A stretch of DNA of 64,000 nucleotides from Oscillospiraceae bacterium (GCA_017518255.1 JAFWVK010000042.1:1-64000); one strand, 5' to 3'; shown: positions 36,520 through 45,397, numbered from the stretch's first letter. Translations and numbers: made by a program. The notes: a model not told the origin generated them from the sequence alone.

Positions 36520-37641
36520 ATGAAATTTCTGATTGCATGCGGCGGAACCGGCGGCCATATCAATCCGGGGCTTGCCATAGCCGGCATCATCAAAAAGCAT
36601 CTGCCGGATGCGGAATTCCTGTTTGCCGGCACACCGGACGGCATGGAGGCGGAACTAGTTCCGGCGGCAGGATACCGTATGGAGCATGTCAGGGTTGCCG
36701 GGATTCAGCGCTCAGTCAGTCCGGCTAATCTTGTCCGGAATGCAAAAGCGCTCGGCTATCTGATGACTGCCGGCAGACATGCAAAGGCAATTGTGAAGGG
36801 ATTTCAGCCCGATCTTGCAATCGGGACGGGCGGCTATGCGGCAGGGCCTGTAATCCGTGCGGCGCAGCAGCTCGGAATTCCGACACTGATTCATGAGCAG
36901 AATGCTTATCCCGGCGTCACCAATAAGCTGCTTGCAAAAAAAGCAAGCGGAATTATGCTGACCTTTGAAGCGGCGGGCAAGTATTTTCCGGAGGGCGCAC
37001 CGATTCATGTGACCGGACTTCCCGTCCGGAGCAGCCTGAACAGACTGACTGCGGAGCAGGCGAAGAGCAGGCTCGGCTTCCCGAAGGGAATGACAATTCT
37101 CTCCTTCGGCGGCTCACAGGGTGCGAAATGCCTCAATGATCTGATGCCCGATCTGATGGACTGGCATCTGCATTCCGATCTGGAAATCAATCATATCCAC
37201 GCATACGGGAAATTCGGAAAGGACAGCTTTCCGGACGCGCTGAAATCGCGCGGAATCGAAAACGACAGACGGATGCGTGTGACCGAATACATACATGATA
37301 TGGATGTCTGCCTTGCTGCTGCCGACCTGGTCATCAGCCGGGCAGGAGCCTCAACTTTGAGTGAGCTGGAGGCGGTCGGCAGGGCGTCTGTTCTGATTCC
37401 GTATCCGACCGCTGCGGAGAATCACCAGTATCACAATGCGATGGTGCTCGGAAAAGCAGGCGCCGCAATTGTAATTGAACAGAAGAATCTGACACTGGAC
37501 AAACTGAAAGAGGCAGTTCGGGATCTGTGCGAACATCCGGCAAAACGTATTGCAATGGGTCAGCGTGCCGGAGCACTCTTTGCAGCGGATACCGACGACC
37601 GGATCTGGAAGCTTATTGAGGATGTACTGAAAAAGCATTAA
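36520..37641 (+). CDS. murG: lipid II synthase (GlcNAc transferase)
   Basis: Peripheral membrane glycosyltransferase that adds GlcNAc to lipid I. ACGGTGGHINPGLAIA is the N-terminal G-loop, GTGGYAAGPV and HEQNAYPGVTNKLLA follow, ILSFGGSQGAKCLND opens the second Rossmann domain, and ISRAGASTLSELEAVGRA with LIPYPTAAENHQYHNA binds UDP-GlcNAc. It has 373 residues. Confidence 0.96.
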   Translation: MKFLIACGGTGGHINPGLAIAGIIKKHLPDAEFLFAGTPDGMEAELVPAAGYRMEHVRVAGIQRSVSPANLVRNAKALGYLMTAGRHAKAIVKGFQPDLAIGTGGYAAGPVIRAAQQLGIPTLIHEQNAYPGVTNKLLAKKASGIMLTFEAAGKYFPEGAPIHVTGLPVRSSLNRLTAEQAKSRLGFPKGMTILSFGGSQGAKCLNDLMPDLMDWHLHSDLEINHIHAYGKFGKDSFPDALKSRGIENDRRMRVTEYIHDMDVCLAAADLVISRAGASTLSELEAVGRASVLIPYPTAAENHQYHNAMVLGKAGAAIVIEQKNLTLDKLKEAVRDLCEHPAKRIAMGQRAGALFAADTDDRIWKLIEDVLKKH

Positions 37642-37715
37642 AATCACCTTCTGCCGGAATTCTGCATATGCTGATGGCAAACGGCGAATGCCGTGAGCAA
37701 TTGAGGTGATGCAAA

Positions 37716-38990
37716 GTGGCAGAGGAGATTCTGCGGATAACCGGCGGCAGAAAGCTGAGCGGTGATATTACGGTTCAGGGAGCGAAAAACAGCGCGCTGC
37801 CGCTGATGGCAGGCGCAATGCTCTGCGATTCCCGGACGGTTCTGCATAATGTGCCGGCGCTGACCGATGTTTATGCGGCAAGCCGGATTCTGAACAGGCT
37901 CGGATTCCGGTGCAGTGTCAGCGGGCATACTGCGGTCATCATGCCGGGCGAGGGCGGCACGGAAATTCCGGATGAAGAAATGCGTGCTATGCGCTCATCC
38001 GTGATGTTTCTGGGACCGATGCTCGGCAGCCGGAAGCGATGCGTCATTACGATGCCCGGAGGCTGTGAGCTGGGGCCGCGTCCGATTGATCTGCATCTGG
38101 ATGCCATGCGGCAGCTGGGTGTGCAGATCAGAGAACAGCAGGGGAGAATCGTCTGTCAGGCAGAACGGCTGCACGGCACAAGGATTCCGCTGCCGTTTCC
38201 GTCTGTCGGGGTAACGGAAAACGTCATCATGGCAGCCGTTCTGGCAGAAGGAGAAACCGTTCTGACAAATGCGGCGCGGGAGCCGGAAATTACGGATCTC
38301 GCCAATTTTCTGATTCAGTGCGGCGCGAAAATAACCGGCGCGGGCGAGGGAACGGTCGTGATATCCGGCGTAAAAAAGCTGAGCGGAACCGAATACAGCG
38401 TCATGCCGGACAGAATTGCAGCGTTTACGTGGCTTTGTGCGGCGGCATCGGCGGGCGGAACCGTCTGCATCCGCGGGACGGAGCCGAAGGATATGGAAAG
38501 CTGCCTTTCGCTGCTGACGGCTGCGGGCTGCCGGATCGGTATTTGCAGGGACAGAATCTATCTGGACTGCACACGGCCGCTGCGCAATCTGCGATACATA
38601 CGGACAATGCCGTATCCGGGCTTTCCGACCGATGCGCAGGCGTTGATTACCGCGGTTCTTGCAACTTCGGAGGGAGCCGGCCTGATTGAGGAAACTGTGT
38701 TTGAAAGCCGGTTCAAGCATGTCGGAGAACTGCTCAGGATGGGCGCGGATATCCGCGTTTCGGGCAGAACGGCAGTGATATACGGCGTGCCATGCCTGCA
38801 CGGTGCGGAGGTCGAAGCGATGGACCTCAGAGGCGGCGCGGCACTCGCTGCGGCGGCTGCCGGTGCGGAGGGTGAGACTGTCCTGCGGGGACTTTCGCAT
38901 CTCGACCGCGGATATGACCATTTTGCAGAGACTTTCAACAGCCTCGGAGGGTCTGCACTCCGCAGAACGATTTCGACGGCAGTACGATGA
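37716..38990 (+). CDS. murA: UDP-N-acetylglucosamine 1-carboxyvinyltransferase
   Basis: First committed step of peptidoglycan synthesis, using PEP. QGAKNSALPLMAGAML at the N-terminus and the active loop PGGCELGPRPIDLHL with the catalytic Cys (fosfomycin target) are present; PGFPTDAQALITAVLATSEG is a second signature. Translation starts at GTG (37716), with GAGGTGAT upstream. It has 424 residues. Firmicutes often have two MurA copies; this is the dcw-linked one. Confidence 0.95.
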   Translation: MAEEILRITGGRKLSGDITVQGAKNSALPLMAGAMLCDSRTVLHNVPALTDVYAASRILNRLGFRCSVSGHTAVIMPGEGGTEIPDEEMRAMRSSVMFLGPMLGSRKRCVITMPGGCELGPRPIDLHLDAMRQLGVQIREQQGRIVCQAERLHGTRIPLPFPSVGVTENVIMAAVLAEGETVLTNAAREPEITDLANFLIQCGAKITGAGEGTVVISGVKKLSGTEYSVMPDRIAAFTWLCAAASAGGTVCIRGTEPKDMESCLSLLTAAGCRIGICRDRIYLDCTRPLRNLRYIRTMPYPGFPTDAQALITAVLATSEGAGLIEETVFESRFKHVGELLRMGADIRVSGRTAVIYGVPCLHGAEVEAMDLRGGAALAAAAAGAEGETVLRGLSHLDRGYDHFAETFNSLGGSALRRTISTAVR

Positions 38991-39013
38991 AATTCGCCGG
39001 GGCTGCCCAAATT

Positions 39014-39160
39014 GTTGAAAACTCTGTGGAAACGGTGTAAAACTGTTGAATCTCACCTGCGTACAGGTCGGTTTTCGGCGTGACAGCAGGCTTGATGTGT
39101 TGAAAACTCTGTGGAAATTGTGGGAAATCAGTGCGCGGCTCAGACCGCTCATTCTCCACA
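39014..39160. repeat. DnaA-box-like direct repeats upstream of ftsQ
   Basis: GTTGAAAACTCTGTGGAAA occurs exactly at 39014-39032 and 39099-39117. TGTGGGAAA (39119-39127), TTCTCCACA (39152-39160) and a partial GTGTAAAACTGTTGAA copy near 39035-39050 lie around them. TGTGGAAA and TTCTCCACA resemble DnaA boxes (TTATCCACA) with one or two mismatches. Confidence 0.55.
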
Positions 39161-39177
39161 GCCGGTTTGTGCAATAT

Positions 39178-39186
39178 TGTTATAAT
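39178..39186 (+). promoter_or_regulatory. extended -10 promoter of ftsQ
   Basis: TGTTATAAT, an extended -10 element, lies 25 bases before the ftsQ start codon. No clear -35 box is present. The DnaA-box-like repeats lie just upstream. Confidence 0.5.
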
Positions 39187-39210
39187 TGACAGAAAGGATG
39201 TGAATGCAGC

Positions 39211-39993
39211 GTGCGTGATGTGGTCAAAGAAAGCGTTAAGCGGGAGCAGAGCAGCAAGCGTCAGCGCAGGCGGAAACGCCGGCACAGAGCGTACCTTGCA
39301 TTGATTGTTCTGCTGGTTTTCGGGATCGGGCTTGCCCTTTCCATGACGCTGTTTTTTAACGTAACCAGCATTGTCGTCAACAACGAAACGGACACATCGG
39401 ATGAGGAAATTGTCACACTGAGCGGAATCCGGTACCGCGACAATCTTATGCGGCTGGATACGCGGAAAGCGGAAAAGGAAATTACGGATGCCATTGCTTA
39501 TGCCGAGCATGTCAGGGTTGAAAAGAAATTTCCTTCAACGGTCGAGATTACGGTGCAGAAAGCGAAGCCGGTTGCAAATATCTCACAGAGCTACGGCTAT
39601 CTTCTGGTCAGCGGATCGAACCGCGTTCTGGAAGAACTCAAGGGAGAGCCGCACCCGGACCTGATTGTGATTACGGGGTACAATCCCGCGCAGGGAACAA
39701 TCGGCATGTATTTGCAGTCTGAGGACGAAAAGCGCGATAATGTACTGAAAACTCTGACGGCTGCGGTCGAGGAATGCAATAATTCGCAGATTAAGGCGAT
39801 TGATATGACGGATCAGAGTAATATCATCGTGCAGTTCGGGGAAAACTATCAGTTCCGGATGGGCAGCAGCGCGGATGCCGTTTATAAGCTTCGTCTTGCT
39901 GCAAAAACGATTGAAAAGCTGAATACGGATAAAAAATACAAGCTGACAATGATCGGAAACAACCAGATTTCCGTTCTTCCGCAGGAATCCTGA
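39211..39993 (+). CDS. ftsQ: FtsQ/DivIB-family division protein
   Basis: Bitopic septum protein that links FtsL and DivIC to the wall synthesis complex. A basic N-terminus of about 28 residues precedes one helix (29-50, LALIVLLVFGIGLALSMTLF), then a POTRA domain (about 51-120, with VNNETDTSDEEIV and VEKKFPSTVEITVQKAKPVA) and the beta domain. It has 260 residues. Translation begins at GTG with AGGATGTGA upstream. It follows murA by 220 bases that hold the DnaA-box-like repeats and its own promoter. Confidence 0.9.
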   Translation: MRDVVKESVKREQSSKRQRRRKRRHRAYLALIVLLVFGIGLALSMTLFFNVTSIVVNNETDTSDEEIVTLSGIRYRDNLMRLDTRKAEKEITDAIAYAEHVRVEKKFPSTVEITVQKAKPVANISQSYGYLLVSGSNRVLEELKGEPHPDLIVITGYNPAQGTIGMYLQSEDEKRDNVLKTLTAAVEECNNSQIKAIDMTDQSNIIVQFGENYQFRMGSSADAVYKLRLAAKTIEKLNTDKKYKLTMIGNNQISVLPQES

Positions 39994-40052
39994 GCGGGAA
40001 ATTGTGCGGCGCCGGAGAATTGCGGATAAAGAAATGCAGTTACTGTGCATAA

Positions 40053-40082
40053 ACAATTCCTTGAGATCGGATGAGGAATTGT
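40053..40082. promoter_or_regulatory. inverted repeat before the ftsZ promoter
   Basis: ACAATTCCT (40053-40061) and AGGAATTGT (40074-40082) form a 9-bp inverted repeat, 28 bases before the ftsZ -35 box. No T-run follows, so an operator is as plausible as a terminator of ftsQ. Confidence 0.4.
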
Positions 40083-40109
40083 AAAATATCACAAAAGTCC
40101 GAAATTGAC

Positions 40110-40138
40110 TTGAAATCATACAAAAACTGTGCTACAAT
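40110..40138 (+). promoter_or_regulatory. promoter of ftsZ
   Basis: TTGAAA (40110-40115), a 17-base spacer and TACAAT (40133-40138), 65 bases before the ftsZ ATG. Confidence 0.65.
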
Positions 40139-40202
40139 AAATTAAATGTTTGTAGGCGGCTCTGTCGTCCGATCGCCGGGCTGTCCGAATGGAGGAACTT
40201 TG

Positions 40203-41357
40203 ATGACTGATTTTGTTTATGAAGATTCATTTGATCCGCAGGTAAATATTAAAGTTGTCGGCGTCGGCGGCGGCGGCGGAAATGCACTGGACTGCATGGT
40301 TCAGGCAGATGTGAAAAACATTGAGTATATCGCAATCAATACCGATGCGAAGGCTCTCCTCAATTCCAAGGCTCCGACCAGAATCCAGATCGGTGCAAAG
40401 CTGACAAAGGGCAGAGGCGCAGGCAACCGCCCGGAAGTCGGCAGACAGTCCGCTGAGGAGAACCGCGATGAGATCAGCAATGCACTCAAGGGTGCTGACA
40501 TGATTTTCATTACCGCCGGAATGGGCGGCGGCACGGGAACAGGTGCGGCTCCGGTTGTTGCACAGATTGCACAGGAGCTCGGAATCCTGACCGTTGCTGT
40601 TGTCACAAAGCCGTTTGCATTTGAGCGCGAGCAGAAAATGCTTCAGGCGGAGCGCGGCATCGAAACACTTAAAAAATATGTTGATTCGCTCGTCATTATT
40701 CCGAATGAGAGACTGCTTGTCGGTCTGGACAAGCCGCTGACAATGCGCCAGAGCTTCGCAATGGCGGACGATATCCTCAAAACAGGCGTGAAGTCCATTT
40801 CCGACCTGATTGTCGAGGACGGCTATATCAATCTTGATTTTGCCGATGTTTCGACGATTATGAAAGGCGCCGGCTATGCGCATATGGCAATCGGCCACGG
40901 TGCCGGCAAGAATAAGGCAGAAGAAGCAGCTTCCGCCGTGATTTCAAGCCCGCTGCTCGAAACTTCCATTACCGGTGCAAAACGCCTGCTCATCAATATC
41001 GCAATGAGCGAAGATGTTCTTTCCTCGGAGGTCGATAATGCGACACAGAAAATCACCGAGACGGCAGCACAGGGTGTTGAGGTGATTCTCGGAACAGCGT
41101 TCAAGGAAGATATGAATGACGAAATGGTCATTACCGTAATCGCTGCGGGTTATGATGATGATTCGGCTGACCGGATTGACGACATCCCTGTCGTCGAGGA
41201 GGTCGTAAAACCGATCCCGATTAAGAACCCTGCTGTTGAGAGCTTTGTTCCGGTCGAACCGCGCAAGCCCGCGCAGCAGCGCCCTGCAACCGCGATTCCG
41301 CGTCTGGACGACGATGATGATCTGACCGAGATCTTTAAGATCCTCGATAAGAAATAA
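40203..41357 (+). CDS. ftsZ: cell division protein FtsZ
   Basis: Tubulin-like GTPase that forms the division ring. KVVGVGGGGGNALDCM, the GTP loop AGMGGGTGTGAAP, and NLDFADVSTIMKGAGYAHM with the T7 catalytic Asp are present. The ATG at 40203 has GGAGG 7 bases upstream. It has 384 residues. The C-terminus is unusual: the proline-rich linker ends in AIPRLDDDDDLTEIFKILDKK, without the common basic FLRRR end that binds FtsA and SepF. ftsA is not in the window. It has its own promoter and terminator. Confidence 0.97.
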   Translation: MTDFVYEDSFDPQVNIKVVGVGGGGGNALDCMVQADVKNIEYIAINTDAKALLNSKAPTRIQIGAKLTKGRGAGNRPEVGRQSAEENRDEISNALKGADMIFITAGMGGGTGTGAAPVVAQIAQELGILTVAVVTKPFAFEREQKMLQAERGIETLKKYVDSLVIIPNERLLVGLDKPLTMRQSFAMADDILKTGVKSISDLIVEDGYINLDFADVSTIMKGAGYAHMAIGHGAGKNKAEEAASAVISSPLLETSITGAKRLLINIAMSEDVLSSEVDNATQKITETAAQGVEVILGTAFKEDMNDEMVITVIAAGYDDDSADRIDDIPVVEEVVKPIPIKNPAVESFVPVEPRKPAQQRPATAIPRLDDDDDLTEIFKILDKK

Positions 41358-41373
41358 GCATAGTAAATGTACG

Positions 41374-41411
41374 GCAGCAGACTGTCCGATCGGGACAATC
41401 TGCTGCTTTTT
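41374..41411 (+). terminator. terminator of ftsZ
   Basis: GCAGCAGA/TCTGCTGC with inner TGTCC/GGACA around GATC, followed by TTTTT, 16 bases past the ftsZ stop. Confidence 0.85.
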
Positions 41412-41695
41412 GTCTATTGTTCCGGATTTGTTGGAGTGGATATGGTAAAATTGCACAAGAATCAACCGAATAATTCTACGCTCAGTGCATTGAAAAAAAA
41501 TTAAAAATATGATATCATATAATATGTGAGTATGAGGGAAGCTGTGTTCGGCAGAATGTCATGCAGTGCTGTGGTCCGCGAACAGTGCGGCATTGCTGTT
41601 TTGCCCGGATTCGTCTGTTTTCAGTGACAGACTGATCCGACCTCATGAAGCGCGCATATTATTTCATTTTTTTTGCGGAGGATTGGAGCGTAAAT

Positions 41696-43150
41696 ATGGC
41701 TGAGCCAAATGTTTTGAGAACCACTAAAATCGGTGGCGGATTTGTCAAGGAAGATGTCCTGAATTACGTCGATGAACTCAACTCGAAAAACTATTTGCTT
41801 CAGGAAGAACTGGATAAGCTGAAGAAACAGATGGAAAGCGGCGGCGGTATCAGCGAAGCGAAGGAAGCCGAGTTTGAAGCCGAGCTCTCACGGCTCCGCG
41901 GCGAGCTGGGCACAACCAAAAATCAGCTCCGTGCTGCACAGGATGAACTGAAAAACAGACCGGTGATCGAAGTGGACGGTCAGGGCGGTACATCCGAAGA
42001 TTTGACTGCGCTCCGCAGTGAACTGGAAACCGCAAAGCAGGAGGCTACGGATGCAAAAGCCGACCTCGCTTCCGTTCAGGCAGAGCTTGATCTCGAAAAG
42101 GAAGAAAAAACAGAACTGAATAATAAAATTACTGAACTGGAAAGCCGTCTGACCACCCTGAATGAGGATAATGAGTCACTTCGCGTGGACCTCGCAAGCC
42201 TTTCTGCACAGGCACTCTCCGGCGGCGGTGACAGTGCGGAACTGACAGCCAGAATCGCCGAGCTTGAAAATAAGGCATCGGCGGCAGAACAGGAAGTTGT
42301 TGCGCTGCGCGGCGAACTTGATGCCAAGAATGCGATGATCGAGGAGCAGGCAGGTCTTTCCAATGAGGCGGACCTCCAAAAGCTTGCCGAATATGAGGCA
42401 ATGATCGCTGAGCAGACCAATGCACTGGCTGACAAGGATCGTGAGATTGACAATCTCCAGCAGCAGGTTGCCGACCTCAAGGAAAACGGCACAGATTCCA
42501 GCTTCGACATGAGCGCACTGTTCATGGAAGCACAGATGACTGCAAAGAAGGTCGCTTCCGAGGCAAGACGCGAAGCAGATAAAAAGATCAAGGATGCAAC
42601 CGCTCAGGCGGAGGCAATTGTCGCAGAGGCGAATGCAAAGGCTGAGATTACTGTTTCCGAAGCAAATCAGCAGGCAGAACAGACCGTTGCAAATGCAAAC
42701 AAGCAGGCGGACGAGACGATTACCAATGCCAATGCAGAAGCTGAGAAGAAACTCAACGATGCAGATGCACAGGCAATCAAAACTGTCGCAGATGCGGAAG
42801 AATCCGTTCGCTCCTCTCTTGCGGATGCAGAGCGCAGAACCAAGACAACTACCGAAACCGCAAGAACAGTCCACGCACTGCTCCGTTCCGAAATTGACAG
42901 CGTATCCAAGAAGTTCAATGAGATTTCGCTGATTCTCGATAACCTCACCGGTCAGGCAAACAGCCGCCTGACTGAGGCGAAGAACGTGATTTCTGAGGCG
43001 CGGAATACCGTCAATGATGACGACGATCTTCCGAGCTTTGAGAGCTTCGATGAGGTCGCCAATAAGTCTTTCAGCAAGGTGAACAAGGGCGAATTCAACT
43101 TTGACGATCTTGCAGAGAGCGCCGGCGATAACGGCAGCAGCTGGAAGTAA
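41696..43150 (+). CDS. DivIVA-like long coiled-coil protein
   Basis: A 484-residue cytoplasmic protein. Residues 1-45 resemble the DivIVA N-terminal lipid-binding motif (GGGFVKEDVLNYVDELN then a coiled coil). Nearly all of the rest is predicted coiled coil rich in Glu, Ala and Leu (about 35-275). From about 280 to 395 runs an Ala-rich helix with repeats near VAEANAKAE and VANANKQADE, like the stalk of ATP synthase b or of division-linked Wag31 proteins. An acidic tail follows. GGATTGGAG precedes the ATG at 41696. It lies after ftsZ, where DivIVA genes usually stand, so a role at septum or poles is inferred. Confidence 0.72.
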   Translation: MAEPNVLRTTKIGGGFVKEDVLNYVDELNSKNYLLQEELDKLKKQMESGGGISEAKEAEFEAELSRLRGELGTTKNQLRAAQDELKNRPVIEVDGQGGTSEDLTALRSELETAKQEATDAKADLASVQAELDLEKEEKTELNNKITELESRLTTLNEDNESLRVDLASLSAQALSGGGDSAELTARIAELENKASAAEQEVVALRGELDAKNAMIEEQAGLSNEADLQKLAEYEAMIAEQTNALADKDREIDNLQQQVADLKENGTDSSFDMSALFMEAQMTAKKVASEARREADKKIKDATAQAEAIVAEANAKAEITVSEANQQAEQTVANANKQADETITNANAEAEKKLNDADAQAIKTVADAEESVRSSLADAERRTKTTTETARTVHALLRSEIDSVSKKFNEISLILDNLTGQANSRLTEAKNVISEARNTVNDDDDLPSFESFDEVANKSFSKVNKGEFNFDDLAESAGDNGSSWK

Positions 43151-43157
43151 CCGGTTC

Positions 43158-43724
43158 ATGAACTATACATTGCAGGTAACCGATTTGCCGGAATTCGTGC
43201 GGGAGCAAAAAGCCCTGCACGCCGGCGACCGGGTAATCCTTTCCGGAACGGTCTATACCGCGCGGGATGCTGCGCATAAACGCCTGACTGCCGTGATGCG
43301 GGAGCAGGGCGCTGATGCATTGCCGTTTCCGCTGCGGGATGCCGTGATCTACTATGCCGGTCCGACGGCTGCGCCTCCGGGTTATCCGATCGGCGCCTGC
43401 GGCCCGACAACCTCCGGCAGAATGGATCCATATGCACCGATGCTGCTCGATGCCGGGCTGATTGCTATGATCGGCAAGGGAGAGCGCAGCGAGGCTGTCT
43501 GCGAAGCAATCCGGCGGAACGCGGCTGTCTATTTCTGTGCAGTCGGCGGAGCCGGCGCGCTCGCAGCGGCTCATATCACTTCCTGCGAAGTGATTGCCTA
43601 TCCGGAGCTCGGCTGTGAATCCGTCAAACGGCTGACTGTTTCGGAATTCCCGCTGCTTGTGGCAATTGATGCGCACGGCGGAAACCTTTTCCGGGACGGC
43701 AGAGCGGAATTCGGCGCAGTCTGA
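43158..43724 (+). CDS. fumarate hydratase class I beta subunit (C-terminal domain)
   Basis: Beta domain of the iron-sulfur fumarase/tartrate dehydratase family. LHAGDRVILSGTVYTARDAAHKRL, YYAGPTAAPPGYPIGACGPTTSGRMD and MIGKGERS are the signature motifs. It has 188 residues, a normal length. The alpha subunit, which carries the 4Fe-4S cluster and is normally adjacent, is not in this window; the gene starts 7 bases after the DivIVA-like gene. Function depends on an alpha partner elsewhere. Confidence 0.88.
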   Translation: MNYTLQVTDLPEFVREQKALHAGDRVILSGTVYTARDAAHKRLTAVMREQGADALPFPLRDAVIYYAGPTAAPPGYPIGACGPTTSGRMDPYAPMLLDAGLIAMIGKGERSEAVCEAIRRNAAVYFCAVGGAGALAAAHITSCEVIAYPELGCESVKRLTVSEFPLLVAIDAHGGNLFRDGRAEFGAV

Positions 43725-43744
43725 CAGAAAAACATTTGTCAGAC
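43719..43744 (+). terminator. terminator-like hairpin after the fumarase beta gene
   Basis: GTCTGACA/TGTCAGAC around a 10-base loop, overlapping the stop codon; TTTTT follows after a gap of about 8 bases. Moderate terminator. Confidence 0.5.
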
Positions 43745-43938
43745 CTGCTGAATTTTTACTGTTGAAAGATGTGAAAAATGCCGTTTTCTTCCGGATTGCT
43801 TGACAAATAAAAGACTTTGGTTTATCATATAATAGGTTATGTTTTCGCTGTTTCCGGTTCTGCGGATGCAGCGGATGTAACAGTGCAGGACAGCGCATGC
43901 TGCCCGCCGCTTCTTTTTTCGCGTGAGGAGGCTTCCCG

Positions 43939-44547
43939 ATGGAATCTGTTTCAGTTGAGATGCTTTCTGCACTGTCGGATGAGGAACTGGTTTCGGTCAT
44001 GCATGTGCAGCCGCAGGCTTTCTCTGTGCTTGTCGAGCGCTGCCGTTCGATGGTCGTCCGTATGGCGAATTCTCTCGCCTCTAATTCAGCGGATGCCGAG
44101 GACTATGCGCAGGAGGGGCTTCTGGGATTGCTTGCCGCCGCAAATTCCTTTCAGCGAAATTTCGGCGACCGTGCTGCAAGCTTCCGCACTTATGCGTTTC
44201 GGTGTGTCCGGAACCGTATGCAGAATGCATACAGAAAGGATCATGCGCAGCTCCGGCTTTCGGGCAGTTCGCTGGATGATCCGGAAGGCACACTGATGGA
44301 ACAGCTCTCTGACGGCGCTGACAGTCCCGAACAGGTCTTTCTGAAAAAAGAACGTATCTCGGAACTGTATACCGCGCTGAAGGATGTGCTGAGCAAACGG
44401 GAGATGGATGTACTGACGGAGGTTTCCTGCGGATATTCCTATCAGGAAATCGCCGGCCGGCTCGGAATCTCCGAAAAAAGCGTTGACAACGCCGTTCAGC
44501 GTGCAAGACGCAAACTCCGTGCCGTCAGGAGTATTGACGGCGGCTGA
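43939..44547 (+). CDS. sigma-70 family factor, SigH-like
   Basis: A 202-residue alternative sigma factor. Region 2 shows DAEDYAQEGLLGLLAAANSF and the DNA-melting segment AASFRTYAFRCVRNRMQNAY; region 4 has the helix-turn-helix GYSYQEIAGRLGISEKSVDNAV. Size and sequence resemble SigH (Spo0H), which in Bacillus controls early sporulation, and a spoIIA operon occurs further right, but the identity is not certain. GGAGG lies 8 bases before the ATG. Confidence 0.8.
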   Translation: MESVSVEMLSALSDEELVSVMHVQPQAFSVLVERCRSMVVRMANSLASNSADAEDYAQEGLLGLLAAANSFQRNFGDRAASFRTYAFRCVRNRMQNAYRKDHAQLRLSGSSLDDPEGTLMEQLSDGADSPEQVFLKKERISELYTALKDVLSKREMDVLTEVSCGYSYQEIAGRLGISEKSVDNAVQRARRKLRAVRSIDGG

Positions 44548-44781
44548 ATATGCAGAACCGTATGCAGCCCGCGCAGTCCGACCAAAGACTGTTCCGTTCA
44601 GAAGGCGGATTGATCCTTCTGTATCAACAATGACCCGGCAGCATTTCTTCCAGCGCGTGCGAACGATTTCACCTGCAAACCGCTATCGCTTCAGGGCTTT
44701 GCGCCCGCAGGCGATCATGTAGCAACAGTGATGGCGTGAATTCCGTCGAGGTCCAAATTTCAAGAATCGAGGAAAAATTTC

Positions 44782-45060
44782 ATGTACGAAGACAGAACCT
44801 TAGTATGCAACGAGTGCGGACAGGAGTTCGTATTCACAGCCGGTGAGCAGGAGTTCTACGCTGAAAAGGGCTTTGCAAATGACCCGAAGAAGTGCAAGGC
44901 ATGCCGTGACGCAAGAAAGAATGCCGGCAAGACCGAGCGCGAGTATTTCACCGCGACCTGCGCAAAGTGCGGCCGTGAAGCACAGGTGCCGTTCCGCCCG
45001 CGTGAGGATCGCCCTGTTTATTGCAGCGAGTGCTATGCACAGCTCAAGAACGAGCAGTAA
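44782..45060 (+). CDS. small zinc-ribbon protein (CxxC-x17-CxxC type)
   Basis: A 92-residue protein with two Cys4 zinc ribbons: CNECG with CKACR (about residues 9-41) and CAKCG with CSECY (about 58-85). The spacing fits the CxxC-x17-CxxC family common in Clostridia. Function unknown; nucleic acid binding is possible. GAGGAA precedes the ATG. The 234 bases between the sigma factor and this gene hold no recognisable gene. Confidence 0.8.
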   Translation: MYEDRTLVCNECGQEFVFTAGEQEFYAEKGFANDPKKCKACRDARKNAGKTEREYFTATCAKCGREAQVPFRPREDRPVYCSECYAQLKNEQ

Positions 45061-45130
45061 TTCCGTTTTATTGGGGGCGCGGCAGTTTTGCTGTGCCCCT
45101 TTTCATTTATTTTTGAGAGGAGCGTCTTTT

Positions 45131-45328
45131 ATGACCGTTACGAAAGAAACTGTCATCGGTGATATTCTGGATACGGATCCGTCTACTGCACCCTATTTTC
45201 TGGAAATGGGAATGCATTGTCTCGGATGCCCGGCTTCCCGCGGCGAATCCCTTGAGGATGCCTGCGCTGTTCACGGCGTGGATGCGGACGAGCTGGTTGC
45301 AAAGCTGAATGCGCATATGGCACAGTAA
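45131..45328 (+). CDS. DUF1858 protein
   Basis: A 65-residue protein matching DUF1858: TVIGDILDTDPSTAPYFLEMGMHCLGCPASRGESLEDAC. The CLGC pair and its placement after a helix are the hallmark; relatives occur fused to redox or hybrid-cluster proteins, suggesting redox or metal sensing. GAGAGGAG lies 10 bases before the ATG. Confidence 0.88.
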   Translation: MTVTKETVIGDILDTDPSTAPYFLEMGMHCLGCPASRGESLEDACAVHGVDADELVAKLNAHMAQ

Positions 45329-45397
45329 ATCGGATATCTGCCGCCGGGAAGGCTCGGCGGCTTTCTTTTGCACCCAAAACAAAAAGGAGACTGCTGC

